Made by a program: the position numbers and the translations under genes. A stretch of 53,161 nt of DNA from Gammaproteobacteria bacterium (GTDB lineage: Bacteria > Pseudomonadota > Gammaproteobacteria > Xanthomonadales > SZUA-36), in contig JAJRRA010000078.1 in the NCBI GenBank assembly GCA_024279945.1, forward strand, positions 1 through 53,161, in the 5' to 3' direction. Below are positions 16,844 to 25,435 of this stretch, piece after piece. The notes beneath the pieces were generated by a model. That model did no database searches. It had not been told where the DNA came from and worked only from the letters and a program-made list of their open reading frames with translations. Position 1 is the first letter of the stretch. Every line of letters starts with the position of its first letter.

Positions 16844-18619
16844 TTACCTGCCTTCCATATCGATAATCTTTGCATCTTCCGGCAAATCATCCAAATGCTT
16901 GCGTTTCATCGCCTGGATGGTCTTCTTGAAATCCTCTTCGATCTTGCGTGGAATCAGCTTAAACGACGGAGTCAGTTGATTGGCCTCGACCGTCAGTTCC
17001 GTATCGACGACGACCGCGGCATCGACGCGCTCAAACGCTGCTCCCGCCTTCTGTTCTTCCGCAATACATTCACCCAGACAACCGGCAAGATCACCCAGGC
17101 AACCCGGATACTTGCAGTCGGACTGATCCAGTTTACCGCCCCCATCAGCCGACATCAGTTCATGGTTGGGAAAAGTCAACAAAGACGGGTGTTTTTGACC
17201 CGAACCGAACACGTAGGCGTACTTGATAAATTTACAGCGCCCGGCAATGCGATCCTCGATGCGCGCCGGAAAAACTTTCTCGCCGTTGTCCAGCTTGAAC
17301 ATGCGGTCAATCCGCGAAATGATCCGAACGCCCTCGGATGTAATTTCGCCAACATCACCGGTTTTGAACCAGCCGTCACTGAACACCTCAGCGGTCAGAT
17401 CCGGCCGTCTGAAATAGCCCCGCATGATGTTCGGACCTTTCACCAAAATCTCATTTTCATCCCCAAGCATGAGTTCAACGCCGGGAATCGGAAAACCCAC
17501 GACACCCGGTGTACGCTCAAGGCTGAGTTCAGTCAGGGTACAGCAGGGCGATGTTTCGGTAAGACCCCAGCCTTCCACCACAGGAACACCCTTGTTCCTG
17601 AATATTTCCGAGGTGCTGATCGGTAATGGTGCGGCGGCGGTAAAAACGAACTTGAGTCCATCGTGAAAAAACTGTTCACCCAGTTCCGGTTCAGACAGGA
17701 TTCGGGTAACGATTTCCTGGTACACCTTGGGCACGCTGAAATAGACACTGGGTTTCACTTCCGCGAAATTCTGTAATAACCTGGCCACATCCTTGCCGGC
17801 AGAATCATCAATCGCCAGGCAACCTCCCGAATGCAATGCAAAGAATCGCTCAAATAATCCGCCGAAGCTGTGATGCCAGGGCAAATAACATAAAAAGCGC
17901 ATTCCAGGTTCGGGCTTCCACAGAATTTCCAGCACTTTTTGCTGTGACAGCAGGTTGCCATGTGTCAACTGGACTCCCTTTGGAAAACTGCTGGTGCCGG
18001 ATGTAAACATGATCAGGGCCAGGCGGTCTGCTTCCACAGCCCGCATCCGCTTTTCAATCCCACAGATATCTTCTGTGGCGCCGGTGGCAAGCAAATCTTC
18101 CATGAACGTGACGCTGCTAACCCCCAGCCCGGACAATTTCTCCAGCAATTGCGTATCGGCGGTAGCGGCACTGCCATTCATAGCCAGCACCCGGCGCGGC
18201 AGGCAATCAGCGCGCAGGGTAGCGACTTTTTCAAGGTTGTCACTCACCAGGCAGCCAACGTCTGCAAAACCGATCAGGTCGGACATCAACTCGGATGCAT
18301 AGCCGGCGAAGACCGGCACAGCGACCATACCGGTGGCCATGACTGCCATCTCCGATACCAGGCGGTGATAGCTGTTGGCGGAGAAGATCGCTACCCGGTT
18401 TTCTACGGCATCCTCCTCAACCTCATTGGTAGGCAACACATAGGCCGCGGCAGTGATAATGTCGTCGACCATCTGCTGCCAGTTCCAGTAGCGATAGGGA
18501 CCGTCCTGACGTTGTGCAAATGCGTTGCGGTCACCGTAGCGATCCCGGTTGTTGAGCAGCATCGTGCCAATATTTGGTGTTACCTCGCCCAAAGACAGGG
18601 GAGACTTGAGCACTTGCAT
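16844..18619 (-). CDS. AMP-forming acyl-CoA synthetase with a four-Cys insert
   Basis: A 591-aa long-chain/bubblegum-type acyl-CoA synthetase. Motifs: phosphate loop IMFTSGTSSFPKGVQ (about 205-219), EGWGLTETSP, DGWFKTGDVG, and the C-terminal TPSFKLIPRK with the catalytic Lys. Between the last two (residues 502-518) is an insert with C-x4-C-x6-C-x3-C, which I do not know from this family and which could bind a metal or cluster. ATG 18619 has GGAGG ten bases upstream. The 33-bp gap to the BcrC-like gene suggests an operon, so the product may be the CoA thioester used by the adjacent reductase/dehydratase. Overlapping palindromes lie upstream. Confidence 0.88.
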   Translation of the reverse strand: MQVLKSPLSLGEVTPNIGTMLLNNRDRYGDRNAFAQRQDGPYRYWNWQQMVDDIITAAAYVLPTNEVEEDAVENRVAIFSANSYHRLVSEMAVMATGMVAVPVFAGYASELMSDLIGFADVGCLVSDNLEKVATLRADCLPRRVLAMNGSAATADTQLLEKLSGLGVSSVTFMEDLLATGATEDICGIEKRMRAVEADRLALIMFTSGTSSFPKGVQLTHGNLLSQQKVLEILWKPEPGMRFLCYLPWHHSFGGLFERFFALHSGGCLAIDDSAGKDVARLLQNFAEVKPSVYFSVPKVYQEIVTRILSEPELGEQFFHDGLKFVFTAAAPLPISTSEIFRNKGVPVVEGWGLTETSPCCTLTELSLERTPGVVGFPIPGVELMLGDENEILVKGPNIMRGYFRRPDLTAEVFSDGWFKTGDVGEITSEGVRIISRIDRMFKLDNGEKVFPARIEDRIAGRCKFIKYAYVFGSGQKHPSLLTFPNHELMSADGGGKLDQSDCKYPGCLGDLAGCLGECIAEEQKAGAAFERVDAAVVVDTELTVEANQLTPSFKLIPRKIEEDFKKTIQAMKRKHLDDLPEDAKIIDMEGR

Positions 18620-18674
18620 GTCAGCTTATCCTCCAGAGTGAATCATATGACAGGTTCCCACCGGCCATCTTAAG

Positions 18675-18725
18675 CACTAAAGTGATACATAACAAGCGCA
18701 GATTACACTTAAAGTGTGTCACTTT
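18675..18725 (-). promoter_or_regulatory. Cluster of overlapping palindromes upstream of the ligase/reductase operon
   Basis: Three related palindromes share the half-site AAAGTG or CACTT: CACTAAAGTG (18675-18684), ACACTTAAAGTGT (18705-18717, perfect) and AAAGTGTGTCACTTT (18711-18725, perfect around TGT). They lie 56-106 bp upstream of the ligase start codon. The pattern suits a dimeric repressor; the regulator is unknown. Confidence 0.55.
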
Positions 18726-18751
18726 CAGGATGTAGGTCAAGCTATGCTTAA

Positions 18752-20089
18752 TCAGGCCAGGCGTCGCTCCAACTGTGGATACCACATCAACTGCGTAATT
18801 CCCCTCGCTGCCATAAACACCAGTATCGCACCCCACAAGCCTCTGAGCCCCCATGCAGCGGTCATTGGGTTGAGAATGAGCAGGTAAATACCGAAGGCAA
18901 TCCCCATGGTCACCATCATGGCAACTGCTGCAGTAGCGCCGATAAAGACCCCGTCCAACTGGTAGCACCACACCGAAATGACGGGCATGATGACAAGCAA
19001 GGGCATCAGTTCCCGCGACACCGTCCGCACATCCTCCAGATCGGTCAGCAGCGCAATGATGCCGTCGCCGACAAGCCAGAAGAGCGCCGTATAAACCAGG
19101 CTCGCGGCTAGCGCCCAGGCGCTGCTGATCACAACCCAGCGCCGGAATGCTTCACGTTTACCGTGACCCCAGGCGGAACCGGCCAGTGCCTCAGCAGCAT
19201 GTGCAAAGCCGTCCAGACCCAGAGCCATCAGCATCATAAATTGGCTGATAACATGGCTTGCAGCCATTTCCGTCTCGCCCATACTGCCGGAAACACGCAT
19301 GACCATGGCCAGAACCGTCATCAGAAAAATGGTCCGGATAAAGATGAAGCCATTGATAAAGATCAGATGACGAAAACGTTCCAGCACCCAGCTTCGTGCA
19401 TCGAGTACGGCATCCTGCAGGACTTTCAGGCCGAACAAACTGATCATCGTCCAGATGCTGCCCACTGCGGCCAGGCACTGGGCAATCAAAGTACCCCATG
19501 CGACCCCGGGCACACCCATGTCGAAGCCGATCACCAGCACCACGTTCAATACGCCGTTGCTCACGTTAAGCAGCAACTGGATCCACAGCACGGCACGGGT
19601 CCTTCCCAGCCCGAACAGCACGCCCGACAGTGCGAAAACCAACAAGGTGAACGGGGCGGCCCAAATGCGGATACGAAAATACTGTGCGGTGATTTCCGCC
19701 ACGGCATCCGGTGGCGCCATCGCCTTCAGCGACAGCACCAGAATGGGCTCCTGCAAGGCCAGTAATGTCAGGCCAAAGAACAGCGCCAGCACACTGGAAC
19801 GAATGACCGTCGCAACGAGTTCTGTCGAGTCATTCCTGCCTTTGGCCTGCGCAACCAGGCCAGTGGTTCCCATGCGCAGAAAACCGAAGGCCCACATGAT
19901 GTAGCTAAAAATAACGCTGCCGAGGCCGACCGCAGCCAGATGTACCGCCCCGGGAAGGTGTCCGATCGCCCAGGTATCCACGAAACCAACCAGGGGAGCA
20001 GAGGAATTGGCCAGGATCGCCGGCCCGGCGATTGCCCAAACCCGCAGGTGCGGTGTCCGGGTATCTTCGGAAGTTTCCATGGTGTTCAT
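18752..20089 (-). CDS. MATE-family efflux transporter (DinF/NorM type)
   Basis: A 445-aa inner-membrane protein with about twelve hydrophobic segments and the two-lobed repeat typical of MATE cation-coupled exporters; segments such as GPAILANSSAPLVGFVDTW near the N-terminus and DGFAHAAEALAGSAWG in the second half match the DinF subfamily. It would export organic cations or metabolites. The gene starts 46 bp downstream of qhpE on the same strand, so it may be the last gene of the amine dehydrogenase operon and could export an amine, aldehyde or maturation by-product; that link is contextual only. Confidence 0.88.
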   Translation of the reverse strand: MNTMETSEDTRTPHLRVWAIAGPAILANSSAPLVGFVDTWAIGHLPGAVHLAAVGLGSVIFSYIMWAFGFLRMGTTGLVAQAKGRNDSTELVATVIRSSVLALFFGLTLLALQEPILVLSLKAMAPPDAVAEITAQYFRIRIWAAPFTLLVFALSGVLFGLGRTRAVLWIQLLLNVSNGVLNVVLVIGFDMGVPGVAWGTLIAQCLAAVGSIWTMISLFGLKVLQDAVLDARSWVLERFRHLIFINGFIFIRTIFLMTVLAMVMRVSGSMGETEMAASHVISQFMMLMALGLDGFAHAAEALAGSAWGHGKREAFRRWVVISSAWALAASLVYTALFWLVGDGIIALLTDLEDVRTVSRELMPLLVIMPVISVWCYQLDGVFIGATAAVAMMVTMGIAFGIYLLILNPMTAAWGLRGLWGAILVFMAARGITQLMWYPQLERRLA

Positions 20090-20135
20090 TGTCGGATGGT
20101 ACGGGGAAGGAGTCCGGGGCGCAATCAGCGGAATT

Positions 20136-20804
20136 TCAAGTCAATTCCACTTGACCTTCGCGGCTGTTACTCAGCATTTGTGCCAGGTAAGCCGTAACCC
20201 GGGCACAGGCGAGTGAATTCCCCCGCAGATTGACTCTCGACGGAATGTTATCCAACTCACGCGGCAAGCCCTGTGCGCGGCAGGCGTATGGCCCTGCGCC
20301 CTGCAATTCTACTTCGCCAGCCTGCAATTCATCATCACAAATCACGCCGTAAACACCCGCGAGGGCAGCCGGCAGCAAGTCGGGTTGTTGTTGATGACCT
20401 GCTGCTACCAGAATAACCCGCGCTTCACAGGCCGCAACACAGGCATCGGCAATCAGCCCTGCGCCCGAACCCGGCGGCAAGGCCAGGCTCAGATTGATGA
20501 CGTCGCAACCTTCTGCGGCAGCCCTGAGGATGCCCCGGGCCACCAGTGAGGGATACGTGGTGAGCTCATTTTCAAATACCTTCACCGCAAATAATCCCGC
20601 ATGCGGCAATGCTTTGCGTAACACGCCCGCCACCGCGGTTCCGTGACCAAGCGGATCGCTGAAATCATTGTCTTCACAAATTTGTTGATCTGAATTGAGA
20701 TAGATCCGGCACCCGCTCACCTCGCCGCGAACATGTGAATGCCAGGGGTTGACTCCCGTGTCCACGATTCCGATCAGCAATTTCCGCACGGTCCAACCCG
20801 TCAA
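20136..20804 (-). CDS. qhpE: QhpE-like subtilisin-type protease for QHNDH gamma-subunit leader removal
   Basis: A compact 222-aa S8-family protease without signal peptide. The triad is Asp15 (IGIVDTGVNPWH), His54 (DPLGHGTAVAG) and Ser197 (RGNSLACARVTA). The usual GTSxAxP around Ser is GNSLACA, and the oxyanion Asn motif reads AAGHQQQ with His instead of Asn, so catalysis may be tuned for one peptide. In known qhp operons QhpE cuts the leader peptide from the cross-linked gamma subunit. It follows qhpF with a 4-bp overlap, the canonical F-E order. Confidence 0.85.
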   Translation of the reverse strand: MTGWTVRKLLIGIVDTGVNPWHSHVRGEVSGCRIYLNSDQQICEDNDFSDPLGHGTAVAGVLRKALPHAGLFAVKVFENELTTYPSLVARGILRAAAEGCDVINLSLALPPGSGAGLIADACVAACEARVILVAAGHQQQPDLLPAALAGVYGVICDDELQAGEVELQGAGPYACRAQGLPRELDNIPSRVNLRGNSLACARVTAYLAQMLSNSREGQVELT

Positions 20805-22534
20805 GCCTGAATTTCCCGGTCTTCTACTTTTGCCGGGCTGTGCAGTTCAAAATAGCGCAATAGTGCTTCTTTGCTCACAGGGTGTAATTGCCCATCACGC
20901 AACAGCAGCAAACGGTCAAACTGGTCAAGCCCGCTTAGCCGGTGACTTATGGCCAAAACGGCACGATCTGCAAAAGCGCTGAAAAGATTGGCGCGCACGC
21001 GGCTTTCCGTTTCCGGATCCATGGCGGAAAAGGCTTCATCCAGTACCAGCACATCCGGGTCCGCCAGGAACAGGCGCGCCAACCCAAGCCGCTGGCGCTG
21101 CCCATCGGAAAGACTGTGCCCACGGCCACCGATGACCGTATCAAATCCTTCGGGTAAGGAAAGGATGAATTTGTTTGCCTCGGCCAGCCTGGCAGCCTCC
21201 AGCATTTTTTCAGTGGTGATAGCGGGATTTCCGTAAGCAAGATTATCCCGCACACTGGCATGCAGCAGGAAGGGGTCTGATGAACAGTATCTAAGGGTGT
21301 TATGGATGGACTTGCCTTTCACGCCTGCGTGGCTTGCGGCGCCAACCCGTACCGTGCCGGCATGGGGAATGCGCAGTCCAAACAGGAGTTGCACCAGGGT
21401 CGATTTACCCGCGCCCGACGTACCAAATATCGCCACCTTCTCGCCCTGTGCCAGATGAAGGTTCAATCCACTCAGTACGGGTGAAGAATCCCCGTAGGTA
21501 AAACTCACATTATCGAGGCAAACCGACAACGGTTGATCTGCATCTGCCGGCTCTGCTGCCATGGAATCGACCCAACTGTGATCTTCTTCATCACCCAGTA
21601 CTTCTGCTACACGGTCGAGGCTGACACGAGCCTCCTGCAGGGTTCTGACCAGTCCCAAAAGGCTGGAAGCCGGCCCGTATAGACGCCCCTGATAGAGCAC
21701 AAAGGCGACAAAAGTACCCAGGCTGATTGCGCCGCTTTCCAACTGACCGCCACCGAGCAGATAAATCCAGGCCAGACTGATCGACAGCGCCAGCCCCGGT
21801 AACTGGGTGGCCGCTGACTGGGTCACCTGAAACCGCAGCACCTGCTGAACCAGTTGTTCATTCAGGTCCCTGAATGTCTCGATCTCCTGAGTTTCCGCCC
21901 GGTGAAAGCGGATTCCCCGCAGTGCGCCCAGCCGTTCAGCGAGAAAATGGGACAGGTCCGCCATCTGCTCGCGAATCCCGCGCGTACCGGTCTCGATCGG
22001 CCCCCGAAAAGCGACCGTGAGAATCAGGGCCAGAGCCAGGCCGAGATAACTCCAAAGCGCGAGGACGGGCGACAGATAGATTAGGATTACGGCGCTGAGA
22101 ATCAGAAACAGCACGTTGTGCAGGAAACCAATCACTCCATCCACCAGCAAGGACTGGATTTTTGGAATGTCGGAGCCAAAGCGGCTCAGCAGGTCACCGT
22201 GACGAAAGTGCTCCACGCCTTCAATCCGCGCATACAGGCAATGACGAAACAGCCTTTGCCTTATTTCAACCAGCACACCGGCGGACAGTTTTGCATGCAC
22301 CATTCGTGACACAAATCCGATCAGGACATCGGCCAGCGCCAGCGCAACCAGGGCTGCCGCTATGATGGGAATTACCCCGTAGTCTTCCCGTTCGACCACT
22401 GCATCAATAAAGGCTTTGCCAATCAGGGGGGTAGACAGAGATGCGGCAGAACCAACCAGTCCCAGCAAAAAAAGGCCGGCCAACGTTTTTTTTCGCTGCC
22501 TGAGGTGTCCGGTAAAAAGTTTCAGCTGGTTCAA
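20801..22534 (-). CDS. qhpF: QhpF-like ABC transporter, fused membrane and ATPase domains
   Basis: A 577-aa half-transporter: six predicted membrane helices in residues 1-310, then an ATPase domain with Walker A GTSGAGKST, signature LSDGQRQRLGLARLFL and Walker B DVLVLDEAF. In characterised qhp operons this exporter moves the modified gamma subunit (QhpC) to the periplasm. TTG 22534 overlaps the upstream U32 gene stop as TTGA and the 3' end overlaps qhpE, so translation is coupled across all three. There is no N-terminal peptidase domain, consistent with a separate protease (QhpE). Confidence 0.88.
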   Translation of the reverse strand: MNQLKLFTGHLRQRKKTLAGLFLLGLVGSAASLSTPLIGKAFIDAVVEREDYGVIPIIAAALVALALADVLIGFVSRMVHAKLSAGVLVEIRQRLFRHCLYARIEGVEHFRHGDLLSRFGSDIPKIQSLLVDGVIGFLHNVLFLILSAVILIYLSPVLALWSYLGLALALILTVAFRGPIETGTRGIREQMADLSHFLAERLGALRGIRFHRAETQEIETFRDLNEQLVQQVLRFQVTQSAATQLPGLALSISLAWIYLLGGGQLESGAISLGTFVAFVLYQGRLYGPASSLLGLVRTLQEARVSLDRVAEVLGDEEDHSWVDSMAAEPADADQPLSVCLDNVSFTYGDSSPVLSGLNLHLAQGEKVAIFGTSGAGKSTLVQLLFGLRIPHAGTVRVGAASHAGVKGKSIHNTLRYCSSDPFLLHASVRDNLAYGNPAITTEKMLEAARLAEANKFILSLPEGFDTVIGGRGHSLSDGQRQRLGLARLFLADPDVLVLDEAFSAMDPETESRVRANLFSAFADRAVLAISHRLSGLDQFDRLLLLRDGQLHPVSKEALLRYFELHSPAKVEDREIQA

Positions 22535-23541
22535 GTGGCCAGTCTCAATTGCAAACTATGGTTCGATTTGCCACTCGATTTACCCGGGGTTTTCCTGTCA
22601 TTCCAGACATCCGGGTAATAGCAGGCATGGGCATCCTGGCAAAGTGACGCAGCGCCACGAACGGCAATGGTCGCTTCTCTGATACTCTCCGCACTTCCAC
22701 CATTGAGGGCGATATCCCGAGCCATGGCAGCGAGTTTGACCGAGGCAAATTTTCGCTCAAGCGAGGCTTCCCGTCCGACCACCTTGAGACTCCTCACGCC
22801 TACCGCCTGCAGTTTCGGAATGGCGCAAAGCGCACAGGGCCCCAGCGGATAACCCCGACTGGTACTGCAGCCACAATTATTCTGTGTCCACTTCCAAAAA
22901 TCGTAACGGTCGAGTAAGCCGGCAGGCATATCTTTCAGCCCGTTGCCATCATTCAGGCAAAAAGTCCCGGCGTCATGGGTGGTGGCGCACAAACCTTCTT
23001 CAAAAACACAACCATCGTTGATCAGGAATGCCTCGAACTCCATTTCATCGATCACGCAGTGACCGATTTCCGCCAGGGTCAGGTGTCTTGGCAGAATAAT
23101 GCGGGAGATCCCCAGCCCTCTGAAGAAGCTGGAACTGCCACTATTGCTTGAAGTCGCCAGACTGGAAAGATGTAATTGTTCTGCATGGCCTGCTTCAATC
23201 AGCGCCAGCAAAAGATCCATATCAGCCACGATCAGGGCGCTGACGCCCATATCCTGCAACAAGTGCTGGCCAAACTGCGCCAGCATTTCCACCGCACCCG
23301 CCGGATAGAAAGGTGAGTTCAGGGCAACGTAAACGGGCATTGAGGCGGCAGCCCTTATCATTTCCCGCAAGGCTTGCTCATCCGACACGCCTGCGGAGTC
23401 CGCGCGCCTGCGATTGGGCCAGGCTGACCCGAACTTCTCCGCCCACCCGGGAGGAGCCAGCCCGCAATAGAATTCATCGGCGCCGGCCTCCTGCAAAGGC
23501 TGAACTTCACTGGCGTTTCGGAGTGGGGAGAGTATCTTCAT
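22531..23541 (-). CDS. U32-family protein resembling UbiU, inside the qhp operon
   Basis: A 336-aa protein of the U32 (collagenase-like) family. Members UbiU/UbiV, RlhA and TrhP carry out O2-independent hydroxylations and bind an Fe-S cluster through four Cys. Seen here: the TIM-barrel start MKILSPLRNASEVQPLQEAG and ADEFYCGL, and the Cys-rich core DGCVFEEGLC (Cys178, Cys185, same 7-residue spacing as UbiU Cys169/Cys176). Cys195, the pair 223/225 and GPCALC (236/239) follow, leading into LKVVGRE. ATG 23541 begins the barrel; a longer frame upstream has no support. It lies between qhpF and a UbiV-like gene. I infer a role in CTQ cofactor formation, possibly in place of the absent QhpG oxygenase. 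Confidence 0.85.
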   Translation of the reverse strand: MKILSPLRNASEVQPLQEAGADEFYCGLAPPGWAEKFGSAWPNRRRADSAGVSDEQALREMIRAAASMPVYVALNSPFYPAGAVEMLAQFGQHLLQDMGVSALIVADMDLLLALIEAGHAEQLHLSSLATSSNSGSSSFFRGLGISRIILPRHLTLAEIGHCVIDEMEFEAFLINDGCVFEEGLCATTHDAGTFCLNDGNGLKDMPAGLLDRYDFWKWTQNNCGCSTSRGYPLGPCALCAIPKLQAVGVRSLKVVGREASLERKFASVKLAAMARDIALNGGSAESIREATIAVRGAASLCQDAHACYYPDVWNDRKTPGKSSGKSNHSLQLRLAT

Positions 23542-23551
23542 GGCCAATTTC

Positions 23552-24394
23552 TCACGGTATCGGCTGCTGGTGAAATACCAGGCGGTCAGCAAACACCATG
23601 TGACGCGAAATCCACTCCGGCGGCGCCTTGAAAAACAGCGTATTGCCGGCCCGCCACATTTCTTTTCCGGTATCCTGGCGATTCTCCTGCCTGTAGATAC
23701 CCCGGCAGGGAGCTTTGCAGCCTGATTTCAGGCCATGGGTAAAGATTCCCCGGGTCAACTCCGCTCCGTCTGCCAAACTGCCAGCAGCCTTCTCCAGGCA
23801 GTTTCTTCCTGAGGCTGCGAAGGTGAAAGGAACGTGCAAGGCACGCGCAAGCCCGTTGCTGCCGTCACCCAGATAGCCGGGCTCCAGGTCGGCATCCGTT
23901 TCCACCGCACTAATGCCCAGAGCGGAAGCCAGCTTCCTGATTCCTGCCCCTCTTTCAATATTCTCACCCCCGGAACCGGGTGCTTGCATGTCCAGCCGCG
24001 GATCCCTGAGCCCCCGGTTCATCAAGCGACCCATGCGTAATGGAAAATCGGGGTATTTCGTTCGAAGTAACTCAAGAAGACCCCAGTCGTTGAAGACGAC
24101 AGCGGGAAACAACTGCTGTCTGTGCAAGCCGCTGAAGAGGCGTTCAAGGCGGTTCAGGCCTTTTTGCGTCAACACCGGAGTGAGCAGCACGGCCTCCACA
24201 CCCTCTTCCGCACAACGGGTACAAAACACTTCAATCTCTTTGATGCCCGGTATCAATTCCTGGCAAAACTCCGAGCCAAAATAGAGTGCGGCGAATGACT
24301 CATCAGCACACATTTCCCGCAACGCATCATCGCAATAATCCCCGGGGCTCTTGACGGGGCTTTCCAGCCCGGCAATGCGCAGAGCATATTCCAT
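23552..24394 (-). CDS. U32-family protein resembling UbiV, inside the qhp operon
   Basis: A 280-aa protein aligning by eye with UbiV. ALYFGSEFCQELIPGIKEI corresponds to the UbiV segment around its first cluster Cys (Cys44 here, Cys39 in UbiV). VEAVLLTPVLTQKGLNRLERL matches the next helix, and Cys199 plus the CxxxC pair Cys226/Cys230 match the three C-terminal ligands, so a complete 4Fe-4S site is plausible. Family knowledge: UbiU and UbiV act as a heterodimer in O2-independent ubiquinone ring hydroxylation. Here the two homologues are adjacent (10-bp gap) and lie directly after qhpB. Their substrate is unknown; the gamma-subunit Trp is my proposal. Confidence 0.82.
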   Translation of the reverse strand: MEYALRIAGLESPVKSPGDYCDDALREMCADESFAALYFGSEFCQELIPGIKEIEVFCTRCAEEGVEAVLLTPVLTQKGLNRLERLFSGLHRQQLFPAVVFNDWGLLELLRTKYPDFPLRMGRLMNRGLRDPRLDMQAPGSGGENIERGAGIRKLASALGISAVETDADLEPGYLGDGSNGLARALHVPFTFAASGRNCLEKAAGSLADGAELTRGIFTHGLKSGCKAPCRGIYRQENRQDTGKEMWRAGNTLFFKAPPEWISRHMVFADRLVFHQQPIP

Positions 24395-24411
24395 TTACGC
24401 GCTACCCCACA

Positions 24412-25425
24412 CTAATGGGTCAAACGCCTGAGATCCATACCATCCGTTTCCATCTGCAGAACTTTGATGGGTTTCAGGGTTTTGCTATCAAATATGATAG
24501 TCGATGCGCCACCGCCGGCGACGTAAACCTTACTGCCGTCACTGGAAACATTAATCGCGTAATGAGTTCCCCCGGAAATGGGAATAATGTGCTCATAGCT
24601 ACGGGTTTCCAGATCAATAACCGTCAGTTCATCCATCACCGCATAGACTTTCTTTTTATCCGGTGATCGCATTACGCTGTAGGCAAAGACAGGTGCACCC
24701 TCAAGCGGTGTGTCGGTAATTTCACCACTTTTCGCGTCAATGGAAAGCAGCCCCATAAATTCAGGTGTGTAGTAATTCACCATAAAGACACCACCGTTTC
24801 CCATTGTGTTATCCCACAGCGGTAAAACATTCCACTTTTTCTCGAACATGGGGTAAGTTCCGGTGATCTTCATTTTTTTGCCGGACACATCTACTTTTGT
24901 GATGTCTTTACCAATAACGTAGATACTCGTGGCGTTTTTTACCGAGACCAGTGAAGCAGCACCCCATGGCACTTCGATACTGCGCAGAATGCGCCCTTCT
25001 TCAAGGTCTATCTGCGCCAGCATGGGAGGAGCAACTACCGCTTCACCCTTGCGGGTGGTGCGCGACAGCAGGTTAACGTAAGCGGTCTTGCCATCGGGGG
25101 CGAGATCGAACCCGTAGATAAACCGGTCCCAGCCACCACCGCCTGCATCAATGGTGTTCACAACCTGTCTTGTCTCCAGGTCAATTTTCTGTATGAGATG
25201 CCGTTTGGTGACCACATATAAAAACTTCCTGTCGGCTGAGAAATCCGACTCCCGGACCCAGCCATCGACCGGGATTTCACCCACAATGGCATCGCTGTCG
25301 CCATCGATAATCTGGATCAGCCCGTAGCCCAGGTAATAGAAAGTATCCTTTGCACTTGCGGAGGCGGAATTCAGCCCCAGGGAAATGACGACGATCAGCA
25401 GAAAACTTGTCAGCTTTGTGTTCAT
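24412..25425 (-). CDS. qhpB: Quinohemoprotein amine dehydrogenase beta subunit
   Basis: A 337-aa precursor of the seven-bladed beta-propeller subunit of periplasmic QHNDH. A Sec signal (TSFLLIVVISLGLNSASASA) ends near residue 25. Beta-propeller repeats such as RKFLYVVTKRHLIQKIDLET, GSKVYVAGGGASTIIFDSKT and KKVYAVMDELTVIDLETRSY show the YVTN-like pattern. ATG 25425 is chosen because it opens the signal peptide. The gene lies 10 bp after qhpC, the canonical D-C-B order. The subunit packs the small CTQ-bearing gamma subunit against the diheme alpha subunit. Confidence 0.9.
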   Translation of the reverse strand: MNTKLTSFLLIVVISLGLNSASASAKDTFYYLGYGLIQIIDGDSDAIVGEIPVDGWVRESDFSADRKFLYVVTKRHLIQKIDLETRQVVNTIDAGGGGWDRFIYGFDLAPDGKTAYVNLLSRTTRKGEAVVAPPMLAQIDLEEGRILRSIEVPWGAASLVSVKNATSIYVIGKDITKVDVSGKKMKITGTYPMFEKKWNVLPLWDNTMGNGGVFMVNYYTPEFMGLLSIDAKSGEITDTPLEGAPVFAYSVMRSPDKKKVYAVMDELTVIDLETRSYEHIIPISGGTHYAINVSSDGSKVYVAGGGASTIIFDSKTLKPIKVLQMETDGMDLRRLTH

Positions 25426-25435
25426 ATCCAACCCT

